A stretch of 64,000 bases of DNA from Lachnospiraceae bacterium. Its GTDB lineage: Bacteria; Bacillota; Clostridia; Lachnospirales; Lachnospiraceae. Below are positions 8,999-18,457 of this stretch, piece by piece. The translations under genes were made by a program, and so were the position numbers. The notes beneath the pieces are model-generated. The model did not search any database. It worked only from the letters and a program-made list of their open reading frames with translations, and was not told where the DNA came from. The stretch lies in assembly GCA_017503735.1 (NCBI GenBank), contig JAFVSN010000024.1:1-64000 (forward strand). The letters are read 5' to 3'. Position 1 is the stretch's first letter. The number at the start of each line of letters is the position of its first letter.

Positions 8999-10055
8999 GG
9001 AAAACACCTTTCAAAACATGTAATATCTCGTCCCAAATAGTTTCGAATTCTTCGAATGCTGCTCCGTTCACCTTCATAAACTCAGCCGCATACTTTAGGC
9101 ATTCTTCCTTTTCCTCCTTCGGAATGAAGCTTTTTCCCAGCATCTGCCTTGTCACGTCATTTGTGAGCATAAATCTCAATTCCTCTAATTTCTTTTCTGT
9201 TGGAATCATTGCATCACATACAATCGGAAACGCATTCATCAAATGCCGCAAATAAATTTGACGAAAAAGGAACTCCTCGTTTCTGTCCGACAAATACCCC
9301 ACCTTTTTTTCAAAATAATCCAATATGTTCGCAAACAAGCCATAGGAAGCCTTATGTCTGTTGGAGGTATATGACATAGACAAAGCATTTTCATGTATAT
9401 AGTACGTATGCAATGTTTCATTCAAAACCCCCATTTTATTCGCATGGTTCATCATTGCCAGCATAAAACGATTGTCTCCGCCATATTCAACATTCACTCT
9501 CTCATCCGCTGACCCCATTTCAGATTCATACGGAATTTTCGTTATATGTCCCCAGTTCGCCCGGAAATATCTCCAGTACTCTGGAAACTTCTCACCAAAG
9601 TCTTTCTCTTCAACAATCAGATTTTCCGTAATCCCCACGTTCTTGTTGTACACACGACCGTGCACATCTCCTGTAAATTGAGAACGACATGCCGCAATAT
9701 CCAAGTCATTTTCCAAAGCAAAGTTCATCAGCTTTTCAAAGCAAGTAACATCAAGTTCATCATCCGCAGATAAGGAAGCATACCATGCAGGTTCCCGGTA
9801 AAGACGTGTGAATAACATCCGAATTACCATATTCATCCACTTAACGGTATGATTCTCCGGAAAGTGATATGCCACCACCCGGTTATCTTCCTTTGCATAC
9901 CGTTTGATAATTTCCAGCGTCCCGTCCGTCGATGCATTATCCAGCACATGCAATTCCAAATTCCTATAGGTTTGATTCAATATGGAATCAATCGCACGTT
10001 CTATGGTATCTTCCGCATTAAATGCATGCATCTCCACATAAATTTTGTTTTTCAT
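8991..10055 (-). CDS. GT2 glycosyltransferase
   Basis: The 354-residue GT-A family 2 enzyme has YVEMHAFNAEDTIERAIDSI at the start, LHVLDNASTDG near residue 35 and ASLSADDELD near 95 (DDE in the DXD position). The C-terminal half holds helices likely to bind the acceptor. It lies 27 bases after the fourth radical SAM gene and overlaps the next GT2 gene. Given the sigma-D promoter of the operon, addition of a sugar to the flagellin glycan is the favoured role; specificity cannot be deduced. Confidence 0.86.
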   Translation of the reverse strand: MKNKIYVEMHAFNAEDTIERAIDSILNQTYRNLELHVLDNASTDGTLEIIKRYAKEDNRVVAYHFPENHTVKWMNMVIRMLFTRLYREPAWYASLSADDELDVTCFEKLMNFALENDLDIAACRSQFTGDVHGRVYNKNVGITENLIVEEKDFGEKFPEYWRYFRANWGHITKIPYESEMGSADERVNVEYGGDNRFMLAMMNHANKMGVLNETLHTYYIHENALSMSYTSNRHKASYGLFANILDYFEKKVGYLSDRNEEFLFRQIYLRHLMNAFPIVCDAMIPTEKKLEELRFMLTNDVTRQMLGKSFIPKEEKEECLKYAAEFMKVNGAAFEEFETIWDEILHVLKGVFHE

Positions 10056-10082
10056 TTGTTATTTCTCCCCCTGCAAGCCTTA

Positions 10083-11351
10083 TCAGTACTGCCCTTTCCA
10101 TACTCTGATATCTTCCCGCCGCAAATAATTTCCTGTCTTCTTCATATTTTTATACACATAACAGCTTCCACACGGAGTTGTATCCGGCAACTCCTCTGCA
10201 CTTTCCCCCAAGAGCACTTTTTTTGCCCTCATATACTCCTCCGAAGACAAAGCACCACGTAATCCATCTCGAAACACATTTGCACCAAATTCCTTTTCCG
10301 CGTATGCACTCACCCTACAGCAGCCCACTAACTTACCGTCAAAATTAATCGCAGGAAAATCAAACAATTCTCTACAAGACATATTATAAAACTTTCCTGT
10401 CTTCTCTAATACTTCGCCCTCCGACAGATACTTCAGCCCGGTTACCTCTTTTATAAACTCCGGATCCTGGAATTCATAATCCCTTGTCGCATCAAGCTTG
10501 TAGTATATTTTCATATTCAGTTCTTCTGCCATATGTTTTGCTTCCAACACCTGATGTTGATTATGCTCCATTAAAATAAACTGCCACTGTAATACAGGAC
10601 ATTCACTGGCATACTTATTCTTATAAAAGTTAACAAGCTTAATGTTTTCCATAACCTTTCCGAAATCTCCGCCTCGGCGATACATGGAATATACTTCCTG
10701 ACTTGCTCCATCAATAGAAAAATTGATAAACTTAACCTTCGTTCTTACCAAAGTCTCTATCACATCTTCACTTACATTGTTAAAGTTGGTACCGTTTCGA
10801 AATGTAATACTAACACCCTTTTCAGCGGCATATTCTAAAATCGCCTTCATATCCGGATTCAAAAACGGTTCTCCGTTATTTGACAACTCAATTTCAGCCA
10901 ATCCGGTGTTTTCATCCAAAAGCCTTTTGAAATCACTGAACTTTAAATATCCATCTCCCACTGCCGGATGTTCATGCAAACGCATATAGCATCCCGGGCA
11001 ATCCAACTGACACAGGGTGCTGGAATCCAATCGGATTTTCTTAGGCAAAATACCTCCGTCAACAATCGCTTCCTTCATGTATTCATTCACAGATAACACC
11101 TTATCCATTGGGATATGAAGTTCTTGACAACACTGTCTAAAGATTTGTAACAAATAATTGTTCGTTGCAATTACTACCGCATTATACGGATAATCCTTAA
11201 TCTCTGACGGCTTGATTACCGGCTTTCCCATCATTTCCTTCTCAGTAGCATTATTGGAAGTAAATGCAATGACATTATCCAATATACTCGGCTGCTCTTC
11301 AAGCATCTTTTTGCAGTCTCCGCCCATTCCAAATACAATCACTTTTTTCAT
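10083..11351 (-). CDS. Radical SAM protein with N-terminal Rossmann-like domain
   Basis: The 422-residue protein combines an N-terminal nucleotide-binding-like region (VIVFGMGGDCKKM, residues 4-16; about 1-95) with a radical SAM core whose cluster ligands are C114, C118 and C121 (CxxxCxxC). The GGEP-type motif appears as NNGEPFLNPD near residue 148. A Cys-rich SPASM-like tail (about 320-400: SCRELF, GCCRV, PCGSCY) would bind auxiliary iron-sulfur clusters. The start at 11351 has GGAGGG eight bases upstream. It is more like general SPASM enzymes than the three shorter paralogs upstream. It may act on a sugar or a protein substrate of the operon; the reaction is unknown. Confidence 0.82.
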   Translation of the reverse strand: MKKVIVFGMGGDCKKMLEEQPSILDNVIAFTSNNATEKEMMGKPVIKPSEIKDYPYNAVVIATNNYLLQIFRQCCQELHIPMDKVLSVNEYMKEAIVDGGILPKKIRLDSSTLCQLDCPGCYMRLHEHPAVGDGYLKFSDFKRLLDENTGLAEIELSNNGEPFLNPDMKAILEYAAEKGVSITFRNGTNFNNVSEDVIETLVRTKVKFINFSIDGASQEVYSMYRRGGDFGKVMENIKLVNFYKNKYASECPVLQWQFILMEHNQHQVLEAKHMAEELNMKIYYKLDATRDYEFQDPEFIKEVTGLKYLSEGEVLEKTGKFYNMSCRELFDFPAINFDGKLVGCCRVSAYAEKEFGANVFRDGLRGALSSEEYMRAKKVLLGESAEELPDTTPCGSCYVYKNMKKTGNYLRREDIRVWKGQY

Positions 11352-11402
11352 CAGTTCTTCCCTCCAAGGCAACATGCACAATCCTCTCCAAAACCAAATC
11401 TC

Positions 11403-12218
11403 TTAGAGCTGTTCAGCCGGTGTCACACGCTTATTCGGGTCATCCGTTCCGAGACTTCCATCACAATATGCACATGCTGTAATCGCCTTGCATTCCAACA
11501 TATTCCGGATAATCTCCCTCTTTTCCTCGATAGAAAGCGACGGATCATGAATATCCAAATAATCCACGTTTTTAACAGACGGAATCGCCCCATGCTGAGT
11601 TCCCTGCAGACATCGAGCGCATAAATGCAACTTTCCGTTTAACAAAAGCCAGCATCCCCCCAATTCCTTATAAACAGCACAATTATGATATACCTTTTCT
11701 GTCTCTTCCGGACTGCGCTTTCTGTCAAATACCTTTCCGTTGTCAATCCAACCGCCGAAATACGCATCTTCTCCGTAATACTTACGCAATTGATGATTTA
11801 CATTATTCTCCGTAAGGATTCTATCGTTTTCTTCTGCCTTTCTGGATATCTCTCCATAATTGCTTACAAAAACCTCTACCAAATCACCATACTTCTTTAT
11901 CTCGTCAATCAGCTCCTGACGTACCGGAATCGTACCGTTGGTATCCAGACGAATCCACTTGAACTGGTCCTTATATTTTACGGATTCTCTTACAAAATCT
12001 TCCAAATCTCTACGTAAAAACGGTTCTCCTCCCGTAAGCTCAAATTTGCCGACACGATCTACGATTTGAAAGAACATCTCCAAATCCTTCTTAAACTGTT
12101 CCAACGTCAAATCTTCTTTCGTTTCAAAATACTGTAATTCATTAATACAATACTTGCACTTTAAATTACACCGTAAAATCACCGGTATTGTTACGCGCGG
12201 TAAAGCAAATTCACTCAT
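11403..12218 (-). CDS. Radical SAM protein, paralog 3 of 3
   Basis: The 271-residue radical SAM protein has CxxxCxxC at C17, C21 and C24, the SAM-binding FELTGGEPFLRRD near residue 60, and a C-terminal extension with CARC and CAYCDG cysteines that could hold an extra cluster. The tail ends in the shared pattern KR-x(2)-PAEQ. It is about 40 percent identical by eye to its two upstream neighbours, so the trio arose by tandem duplication. Its start overlaps the previous stop by one base. Reaction unknown; SAM-dependent radical modification of a carbohydrate or its carrier is the inference from context. Confidence 0.82.
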   Translation of the reverse strand: MSEFALPRVTIPVILRCNLKCKYCINELQYFETKEDLTLEQFKKDLEMFFQIVDRVGKFELTGGEPFLRRDLEDFVRESVKYKDQFKWIRLDTNGTIPVRQELIDEIKKYGDLVEVFVSNYGEISRKAEENDRILTENNVNHQLRKYYGEDAYFGGWIDNGKVFDRKRSPEETEKVYHNCAVYKELGGCWLLLNGKLHLCARCLQGTQHGAIPSVKNVDYLDIHDPSLSIEEKREIIRNMLECKAITACAYCDGSLGTDDPNKRVTPAEQL

Positions 12219-13057
12219 TACATTTCCTCCTGTTCTGCCGGTCTGTGCCGCTTTGACATATCCGTGGTTCCGAAATCACCGCTACAATAATTGCATGCCT
12301 CAATAGTCTTTACCTTCATGAGATTGCGAATCGCTTCTCTTTTTTCTTCCCGTGTCATGTTCTTGTCCAGCAAATCTACATAATCCTTATTTGCCACTGA
12401 CGGAATAAGCCCCTGCTCTGTTCCGCACAAAGAGCGGCTGCACCAATGAAGCTTTCCGTCACGGGTACGCCAATTACCCTTCATATCCTTTACAATTCCG
12501 CAAGCCGCAAAAACTGCTTCCTTCTCCTCTTCGGAGCGCCCATGACATTCATAATCTCCTAAATCAACCCAACCACCGAATTCTGCCTCGTCCTCATGAT
12601 AATGACGTCTCCTGATGATGATACCGGTATCCTTTACCTGCTCCATTAACCTCTCAAACTTATCGGAGTAGAAGCCGTAGTCCGTAGCATGTAAAATAAT
12701 TTTATTACCGTATTTTTTAAATACATCATATAACTCCTGCCTCATCGGGATGGTTCCGTTTGTAAATACCATCAAATTGTCAAATCTGTCTGCATAGCGC
12801 ATAGTATGGTCAATCATTTCCGCCAGATCCTTATGTACAAACGGTTCTCCACCGGACAAATGAAGCAACTTCACACTATCTACAACATCAAAGGAAGCTT
12901 CCAGCAGTTCGTCCAACTGTGCTACCGTCAGATTTGGCAACATACGATTTTCCTTTCTGAATCGTGCAATATCCTCCGTACACAGCTTACAGTTCAAATT
13001 ACACTGCATTGTGATGAGATATGTCAGTTTTAAAAGTCTTAACTCCTTGTCTTGCAT
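12218..13057 (-). CDS. Radical SAM protein, paralog 2 of 3
   Basis: The 279-residue protein carries the CxxxCxxC motif at C19, C23 and C26, LHLSGGEPFVHKD near residue 66, and the trio's C-terminal signature: CSRSLCGTEQG, then CNYCSGDFGTTDMSKR and PAEQ. The four C-terminal cysteines suggest an auxiliary cluster. It lies 27 bases after paralog 1, and its stop overlaps the next start (ATGA-type junction). Function not known; all three paralogs keep their cluster ligands, so they are probably all active and perhaps act on successive positions or substrates. Confidence 0.82.
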   Translation of the reverse strand: MQDKELRLLKLTYLITMQCNLNCKLCTEDIARFRKENRMLPNLTVAQLDELLEASFDVVDSVKLLHLSGGEPFVHKDLAEMIDHTMRYADRFDNLMVFTNGTIPMRQELYDVFKKYGNKIILHATDYGFYSDKFERLMEQVKDTGIIIRRRHYHEDEAEFGGWVDLGDYECHGRSEEEKEAVFAACGIVKDMKGNWRTRDGKLHWCSRSLCGTEQGLIPSVANKDYVDLLDKNMTREEKREAIRNLMKVKTIEACNYCSGDFGTTDMSKRHRPAEQEEM

Positions 13058-13084
13058 TTTTTCTCCTCCTTATATCCCTTCCGG

Positions 13085-13900
13085 TTATTTTTCTATTTGT
13101 TCCGCTGCCGGATAACGCTTTCTCTTATCCCGGGTGCCGTAATCACCGCTGCAATAATCGCATGCCGTAATATAATCAGCCGTTAATATTGCTTTTATCT
13201 TTTCCTGCTTTTGTTCCACACTTAAGGATTCATCCAACAAATCTACATAATCCTTTTCGACTCTCGGAACCAGTCCGAGTTGCATTCCACGCTGAGACCG
13301 GGTACAGATATGCAGTTCTCCGTCACGCGAGCGCCAATTTCCGTTCAAATCACGTTTGGTTGCACATTCGGCAAACATCCTTTTTAGTTCATCCTCCGAC
13401 CGGTTGTATTTTACATAGTCGCCGTAATCTACCCAACCACCGTAATCCTGGTCCTCACCGCTATACTTAATCATGTGATACTTCACATGATTTGCTTCAA
13501 AAAGTTGCTGTAGATTCCGTTCCTTTTCCGGATACAATCCGTAACAGCTCATTCGAACCGTTATGACATCACTATACTTCCCCAAAGTATCCAGTAACTC
13601 CTGATTCGGAGTAATCGTACTGTTAGTAAAAATAATGAACTCATCGAACTGCTTCCGATACACCATACATTCTTCAATCAATTCCGGCAAACGCGCATGC
13701 AAAAACGGTTCTCCGCCGCCGGAGATATGCATCTTTCCGATATGGTCCACCGTTTCAAAAAAACTTTTTAAAATCTTCCGTGCCTGCTCCACCGTCATAT
13801 CCGGCTCCGGCTTATGATTCGGTATACTTTCACTGCAAAGCTTACATCGCAAATTACAGCGATCATTTGCTAAAAGTAAAAATCTGGATAAATCAAACAT
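13085..13900 (-). CDS. Radical SAM protein, paralog 1 of 3
   Basis: The 271-residue protein has cluster ligands C15, C19 and C22, MHISGGGEPFLHARL near residue 58 (one extra Gly in the GGEP motif compared with its paralogs), CTRSQRGMQLG near 195 and CDYCSGDYGTRDKRKR near 245, ending in PAEQ. It is the first of three tandem copies and is preceded by the FkbM gene 51 bases upstream. The conserved tail (CxYC-x-G-x(2)-GT, KR, PAEQ) is not one I can tie to a characterised enzyme, so the reaction stays open. Confidence 0.82.
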   Translation of the reverse strand: MFDLSRFLLLANDRCNLRCKLCSESIPNHKPEPDMTVEQARKILKSFFETVDHIGKMHISGGGEPFLHARLPELIEECMVYRKQFDEFIIFTNSTITPNQELLDTLGKYSDVITVRMSCYGLYPEKERNLQQLFEANHVKYHMIKYSGEDQDYGGWVDYGDYVKYNRSEDELKRMFAECATKRDLNGNWRSRDGELHICTRSQRGMQLGLVPRVEKDYVDLLDESLSVEQKQEKIKAILTADYITACDYCSGDYGTRDKRKRYPAAEQIEK

Positions 13901-13951
13901 GTGCTCCTCCTAAACGTATTAATATTGCTTATCATTCATTTCAACCGTTAA

Positions 13952-15244
13952 TTACACCTGTGCAATTAACAAAGTTTCTGCCACTACAGTGTTATTTCCT
14001 AACGGTTTATACACCGAAAATTTGTATCCTAAATTCCAACTGTCAATCATTGGTTTAATTTCAAAGAAATCACTCGGATTATGGTACATACTGATGAGAA
14101 GCACCGGACGATACTTCTCAATCGTTTTTCTAGCTCCTTTCAAAAGGAATTGTTCCATCCCTTCTATGTCCGACTTAATAAGTCCGATATCCGACACACT
14201 ATGCTCTTCCACATAATCATCCAGACTAACCAGTGGCACCTTCACAATATCTGTATACTCCAACCCTTTTCGTCCCACTCCGTTCGAGGAACTGCTCAGC
14301 ACTTGGAACTCTATTGTCCCCTTTGCTTCTCCAAGCGCCGTTTGCTCTACGGTTACATTGGAAATGTCGTTTAATTCCAAGGTTTTTCGTATCAACGTAC
14401 AATGTGATTCCACTGCCTCAAAGCATATAATCCTGCCAGGACACAACTCTTCCATGACCAACACAGAATCCCCGACAAAAGCACCGGCGTCAATAAATGT
14501 TTTCCCCTTCAATCCTTCCGGACAAACAATCTCCTTAAATCCATGTTTATAAACAAACACACTACTCTCAAAATGATTTATCGGTAAAAAATAATTCCTG
14601 TACGAAAACACCTCTGCAGAAGGGAACCGCATTATAACATCATGAAATTGTTCCTTACATTTTTGTATAAATTCTTTCTCTTCTTCCGTATAAAAATCAT
14701 ACGCTTCCCGCTCTTCATCCAATATCCTTTTAATCCTATTCAGTATCCGGGCAATAAGGTCTATGCTGTTCTCATCCAATCCGGCAATTAGTTTCCTATA
14801 CTTAGAAAACATTGCTTCATCAAACGAAAAAGCCTTCCACCCGTTTTCTCTGAGAAGCGTCATCTCATGCTTATTGCGATAAATCCCCTTGCCGTTCCGG
14901 TTTGTCCTTCCGGTAAGTATTTGGCAGAGTTCGTTACTTAATAACTCAAATCCGGTGTAGCCCTCCTGCTCCAAGGCTCCTTTAATTCCGGCTTGCCATT
15001 TCTCCACTACGGTTACGAGGAAAAATTGCTCCTTTCCTTTACACTGTAACTCAGATAATTTAACTACCGGAAATCCAAGTAATTTCCCTTCCTTATAACT
15101 ATCTACAACCGTATCGACTTTATCCAACCATCCGTGCTTTTCCATATAGAGAATTATGGCTTGACAAACCTCTCCTCCTCCGTATAACACAATTTGCTCA
15201 TGCGATTCAATTACCCTCTGTAACTGTTCGATACTTTCAATCAT
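13952..15244 (-). CDS. FkbM-family methyltransferase with extra N-terminal domain
   Basis: The 430-residue protein has an N-terminal Rossmann-like segment (IVLYGGGEVCQAI near 18-30, about residues 1-110) similar to the sugar-modifying PglD-like or nucleotide-binding modules, a helical linker, and a C-terminal FkbM methyltransferase domain (about 235-425). The SAM motif FIDAGAFVGDS is at 250-260, and the FkbM signature LIKSDIEGMEQ near 370 is followed by RPVLLISMYH. FkbM enzymes O-methylate sugars or polyketides. In this operon a methylated sugar of the flagellar glycan is a reasonable inference. The start overlaps the preceding GT2 stop by eight bases. Confidence 0.86.
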   Translation of the reverse strand: MIESIEQLQRVIESHEQIVLYGGGEVCQAIILYMEKHGWLDKVDTVVDSYKEGKLLGFPVVKLSELQCKGKEQFFLVTVVEKWQAGIKGALEQEGYTGFELLSNELCQILTGRTNRNGKGIYRNKHEMTLLRENGWKAFSFDEAMFSKYRKLIAGLDENSIDLIARILNRIKRILDEEREAYDFYTEEEKEFIQKCKEQFHDVIMRFPSAEVFSYRNYFLPINHFESSVFVYKHGFKEIVCPEGLKGKTFIDAGAFVGDSVLVMEELCPGRIICFEAVESHCTLIRKTLELNDISNVTVEQTALGEAKGTIEFQVLSSSSNGVGRKGLEYTDIVKVPLVSLDDYVEEHSVSDIGLIKSDIEGMEQFLLKGARKTIEKYRPVLLISMYHNPSDFFEIKPMIDSWNLGYKFSVYKPLGNNTVVAETLLIAQV

Positions 15245-16643
15245 TTCTATTCTCCATTTTCTTTTGCATCATCAATAGCTCCCCGTCCTCCGGAAGCAGT
15301 TGCATCCACTCCGCCAATTCTCTTTTGGCACTATCTATATCTTCATGTTCTATGTACCACATAATTAGTCTTTTTGAAAAAAACACATAGTTTCTTTCAT
15401 CATTCCTAAGCGCTGTTAACATCTGTCCTAAAACCACTGGGGATTTCGGCACCTTTTTGTTTTCCGTTTCGTTAATGAAATACCCCATCAAATTATTGAT
15501 TGCCCGTTCATATTCCCCTAGTGCAACATGCCTAACCACCTCTGCCATATGATTTAAATACCACTTTAAATCTTCCGATAAAATCATTTCTTTAAATCCG
15601 GCATTTAAGGCAGTCAAACACTCAGCCACCTCTATCAGATAAGCTTCATCTGCTTCCTTGGCAACGTTTAACAGATGAGACACAAAGAAATGCAACAATT
15701 CTTTTTTACTTTCCTCTTCGGCACACCCGCTTTCTTTAAATACCTGTTTTGTTATTGTATTGCAAAACAGGTATTTTGCAATACCGATTTTTCGCTCTGC
15801 AGGCAAAGACGAGCCAAACAACACATTCAAGGTATCACGCAAAGCATAGAACTGTACCCCATAAAGAAAGCTTAAATTATCATCAGATACAAAGCCGCAT
15901 TTCATCTCCAGAAGTTCTTTTGCTTTCTCAAATAAAATAAAATCACACTTTTCTCTTCCTTCAATCCATCGATGTGATACAGAATCTAATGACACCGTGT
16001 ATAAATGCAATGCCTTTCCATAGACTCCTATCCTCTCTGCCACCTTCACACACTCATAGATATTTGCTGTATCCCCACCATAAGCTCTCGGAAACCACTC
16101 CGGAAAATTTCTCTCATAACGTGCTTTTGCCACCCTTGCAGTAAATAATTTTCCCCATGATTGTCTCAAATTCCAGTGAATCACCGGAAAAAACCATCCA
16201 AACTGCTGTCCGTCCCAAATAACAATGCTATCAGTCAGGACTTTCTCCCCGATTACTTTTCCACTGGTCGCATCTACAAATTTCGAACCGCATACTGCCA
16301 TGTCCAATTTGTTTTCTTCTAAAAACACATACATCTCTTCCAAAAAAGTCGGCTCGTATGCATCGTCTCCATCCAGAATACAAAACAAGTCATCCTCTTG
16401 CAAATAATCAATCATGTTCCAAAATTCTTTATTTACAGACTGGTCAAAATTTTTATCAGCATAAAAAGGAACGATTCTTGCGTCCTGTTCTGCATATTTT
16501 CTTATAATGTCCCGCGTCCCATCCGTAGAACCATTGTCCAACAGATAGTATCTGAATTCTCCGTATGTCTGATTTAAAATACTTTTTATCGCATTCTCAA
16601 TCACTTTTTCTGCATTATACGCATAGGTTCGAATGTAAATCAT
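15237..16643 (-). CDS. GT2 glycosyltransferase with helical C-terminus
   Basis: The 468-residue protein has a GT-A domain: YIRTYAYNAEKVIENAIKSI at the start, YLLDNGSTDGT near residue 34 and CILDGDDAYEPTF near 90 with the DGDD metal site. From about residue 250 it is helical and ends in a TPR-like motif (DSAKRELAEWMQLLPEDGELL), recalling the larger TPR glycosyltransferase next to flagellin. It overlaps the upstream GT2 by four bases and the FkbM gene by eight, so translation is coupled. Donor and acceptor are unknown. Confidence 0.86.
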   Translation of the reverse strand: MIYIRTYAYNAEKVIENAIKSILNQTYGEFRYYLLDNGSTDGTRDIIRKYAEQDARIVPFYADKNFDQSVNKEFWNMIDYLQEDDLFCILDGDDAYEPTFLEEMYVFLEENKLDMAVCGSKFVDATSGKVIGEKVLTDSIVIWDGQQFGWFFPVIHWNLRQSWGKLFTARVAKARYERNFPEWFPRAYGGDTANIYECVKVAERIGVYGKALHLYTVSLDSVSHRWIEGREKCDFILFEKAKELLEMKCGFVSDDNLSFLYGVQFYALRDTLNVLFGSSLPAERKIGIAKYLFCNTITKQVFKESGCAEEESKKELLHFFVSHLLNVAKEADEAYLIEVAECLTALNAGFKEMILSEDLKWYLNHMAEVVRHVALGEYERAINNLMGYFINETENKKVPKSPVVLGQMLTALRNDERNYVFFSKRLIMWYIEHEDIDSAKRELAEWMQLLPEDGELLMMQKKMENRND

Positions 16644-17614
16644 ATTAGCTCCCTTTTCTCACTCAAATTGACGAGTATATACTTCCTCATAAACTCCCGT
16701 TCAAACTCCTCAATATATTCCGACTCGTAAAACTCCTTATAATGCGCCGTCAATTCTTTCTTTACAAACTCCAACTGTTTCTGACAGGACACCAGATTGT
16801 TTTTCGATATCTTATTACACATAGATATCATATAGGACCACTCACTGTACCGGGCATAATCCGCAATTTTTGGAAGCTTTGCCGAAAGATACTCCGTCCG
16901 TTCCCGAAACGCATTGAAATATTCATCTAATTGCTCCGGAGTCAAAAGTAAATCATTTGTGGTAAATGCCGAATTATTCCCCGGATGCCGCCAAAAGCAA
17001 TACTTCGGCATACCGTAAGCCGCCACCTTATTTGCACATGCAAAGTATTTATAAGTTGCCCTGATGTCGTCGTATTTTCCTTCCGGCAGGAAACATATCT
17101 CATCAAATAATTCTCTTTTTACCAGCTTCGTCGGCATTGCCGCATTACACTTTTTACGTTTCAGAAGCATAATCACTGCCTCTTCCGGTGTCATAACCAG
17201 TTTCTCTTCAAACATGCAATTCGGAAGGAATTCACCTTCTACCTCTTTGGTTGAGCCACAGAAAGAAATATCTGCTCCCGCTTCCTTTGCCAACCCATAC
17301 AAAAAATCCAGCATATCCGGCTCTGCGGTATCGTCATCATCAATAAACGCCACATACTCTCCCCGCGCCATATCCAGTCCCGCATTTCGTCCGGTTCCGA
17401 TATTACTCTTCGGAATATGCAGTACATGGATACGGGAGTCCGTCTTCGCATACTCTTCTGCAATATCTCCGCTTCTATCCGTAGAACCGTTATCTACGAT
17501 AATATACTCAAAATCCCGCATGGTCTGAGTCAGAACAGACTCAATCGCCCGTCTCACCAGTGTTTCCCTGTTGTATGTCAGCATAATGACACTTACCTTT
17601 ACCATTTCACCCAC
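16640..17614 (-). CDS. GT2 glycosyltransferase
   Basis: The 324-residue enzyme has VSVIMLTYNRETLVRRAIES at the start, IIVDNGSTDRSG near residue 39 and VAFIDDDDTAEPD near 88, a full GT2 set. I keep the GTG at 17614 because AAAGGTGAT precedes it by about eight bases; the ATG at 17605 has almost no room for a ribosome site. The start overlaps the end of the cytidylyltransferase gene by 16 bases. It is probably an early transferase of the glycan pathway, but specificity is not readable. Confidence 0.86.
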   Translation of the reverse strand: MGEMVKVSVIMLTYNRETLVRRAIESVLTQTMRDFEYIIVDNGSTDRSGDIAEEYAKTDSRIHVLHIPKSNIGTGRNAGLDMARGEYVAFIDDDDTAEPDMLDFLYGLAKEAGADISFCGSTKEVEGEFLPNCMFEEKLVMTPEEAVIMLLKRKKCNAAMPTKLVKRELFDEICFLPEGKYDDIRATYKYFACANKVAAYGMPKYCFWRHPGNNSAFTTNDLLLTPEQLDEYFNAFRERTEYLSAKLPKIADYARYSEWSYMISMCNKISKNNLVSCQKQLEFVKKELTAHYKEFYESEYIEEFEREFMRKYILVNLSEKRELI

Positions 17615-18372
17615 GGAGCATCACCTTTCTCTAATTTTCTTTCCAAATACTGCTTGTCTCTCTGGGTATCCATACACTGCCAGAATCCATCATATTTATA
17701 CGCCACCAGCTCTCCCATGGATGCCAGTGTCTCAAAAGGCTTCCGTTCCAGTACAGTGGAGTCTTCATCTATCATATCAAAAACCTCCGGTTCCAGTACC
17801 ATAAATCCGGCATTAATCCAACCGCCTTCTTCTTTCCCCTTCTCCGTAAACTTCTGAATCACCTGATTCTCCCCAATATCCAGCACACCGAATTTATTAC
17901 CCGGCTGTACCGCAGTGATTGTGGCAATTTTTCCGTGACTCTTGTGAAACTCTACCAACTTACTAATGTCCACATCCGATACACCGTCACCGTAAGTACA
18001 GAGGAACGGTTCGGCCCCAATATAGTTACGGATGCGCTTGATACGTCCTCCTGTCTGGGTATGGAGACCGGTGTCCACCAATGTTACCTTCCACGGCTCC
18101 GCCACGTTGTTGTGCACAATCATGTCATTCCCATTGGTAAAATCAAAGGTAATGTCGGAACGATGTAAATAATAGTCCGCAAAATACTCCTTGATAATGT
18201 GTCCCTTATAGCCACAGCAAATCACGAATTCATTAAATCCATAATAGGAATAGCCTTTCATAATGTGCCAGAGAATCGGCGCATCTCCGATAGCAATCAT
18301 CGGCTTCGGCTTCAAATGACTTTCTTCACTGATACGGGTTCCGAGACCACCCGCCAAGATAACAACCTTCAT
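17599..18372 (-). CDS. rfbF: Glucose-1-phosphate cytidylyltransferase
   Basis: This enzyme makes CDP-glucose from CTP and glucose-1-phosphate, the entry to CDP-linked dideoxy- and related sugars. The 257-residue protein matches RfbF over its full length: MKVVILAGGLGTRISEES (nucleotide-binding loop), KPKPMIAIGDAPILWHIMK, FVICCGYKGHIIKEYF, TLVDTGLHTQTGGRIKRI and FLCTYGDGVSDVDI. The ATG at 18372 has GAGGG seven bases upstream; a GTG ten codons earlier is not favoured. It is the first gene of the ten-gene operon and follows a sigma-D promoter at 18458-18485. The usual next enzymes, CDP-glucose 4,6-dehydratase and RfbH, are absent from the window, so CDP-glucose is either used directly, changed by other enzymes here, or processed by genes elsewhere. 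Confidence 0.92.
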   Translation of the reverse strand: MKVVILAGGLGTRISEESHLKPKPMIAIGDAPILWHIMKGYSYYGFNEFVICCGYKGHIIKEYFADYYLHRSDITFDFTNGNDMIVHNNVAEPWKVTLVDTGLHTQTGGRIKRIRNYIGAEPFLCTYGDGVSDVDISKLVEFHKSHGKIATITAVQPGNKFGVLDIGENQVIQKFTEKGKEEGGWINAGFMVLEPEVFDMIDEDSTVLERKPFETLASMGELVAYKYDGFWQCMDTQRDKQYLERKLEKGDAPWVKW

Positions 18373-18457
18373 ATCTTTACCCTCATTTCTACTGTATTTC
18401 ACGATCCCTCAAAGATTCTTTTTAAGGCATCCTTTCTTTGATATACCTATACAGATT

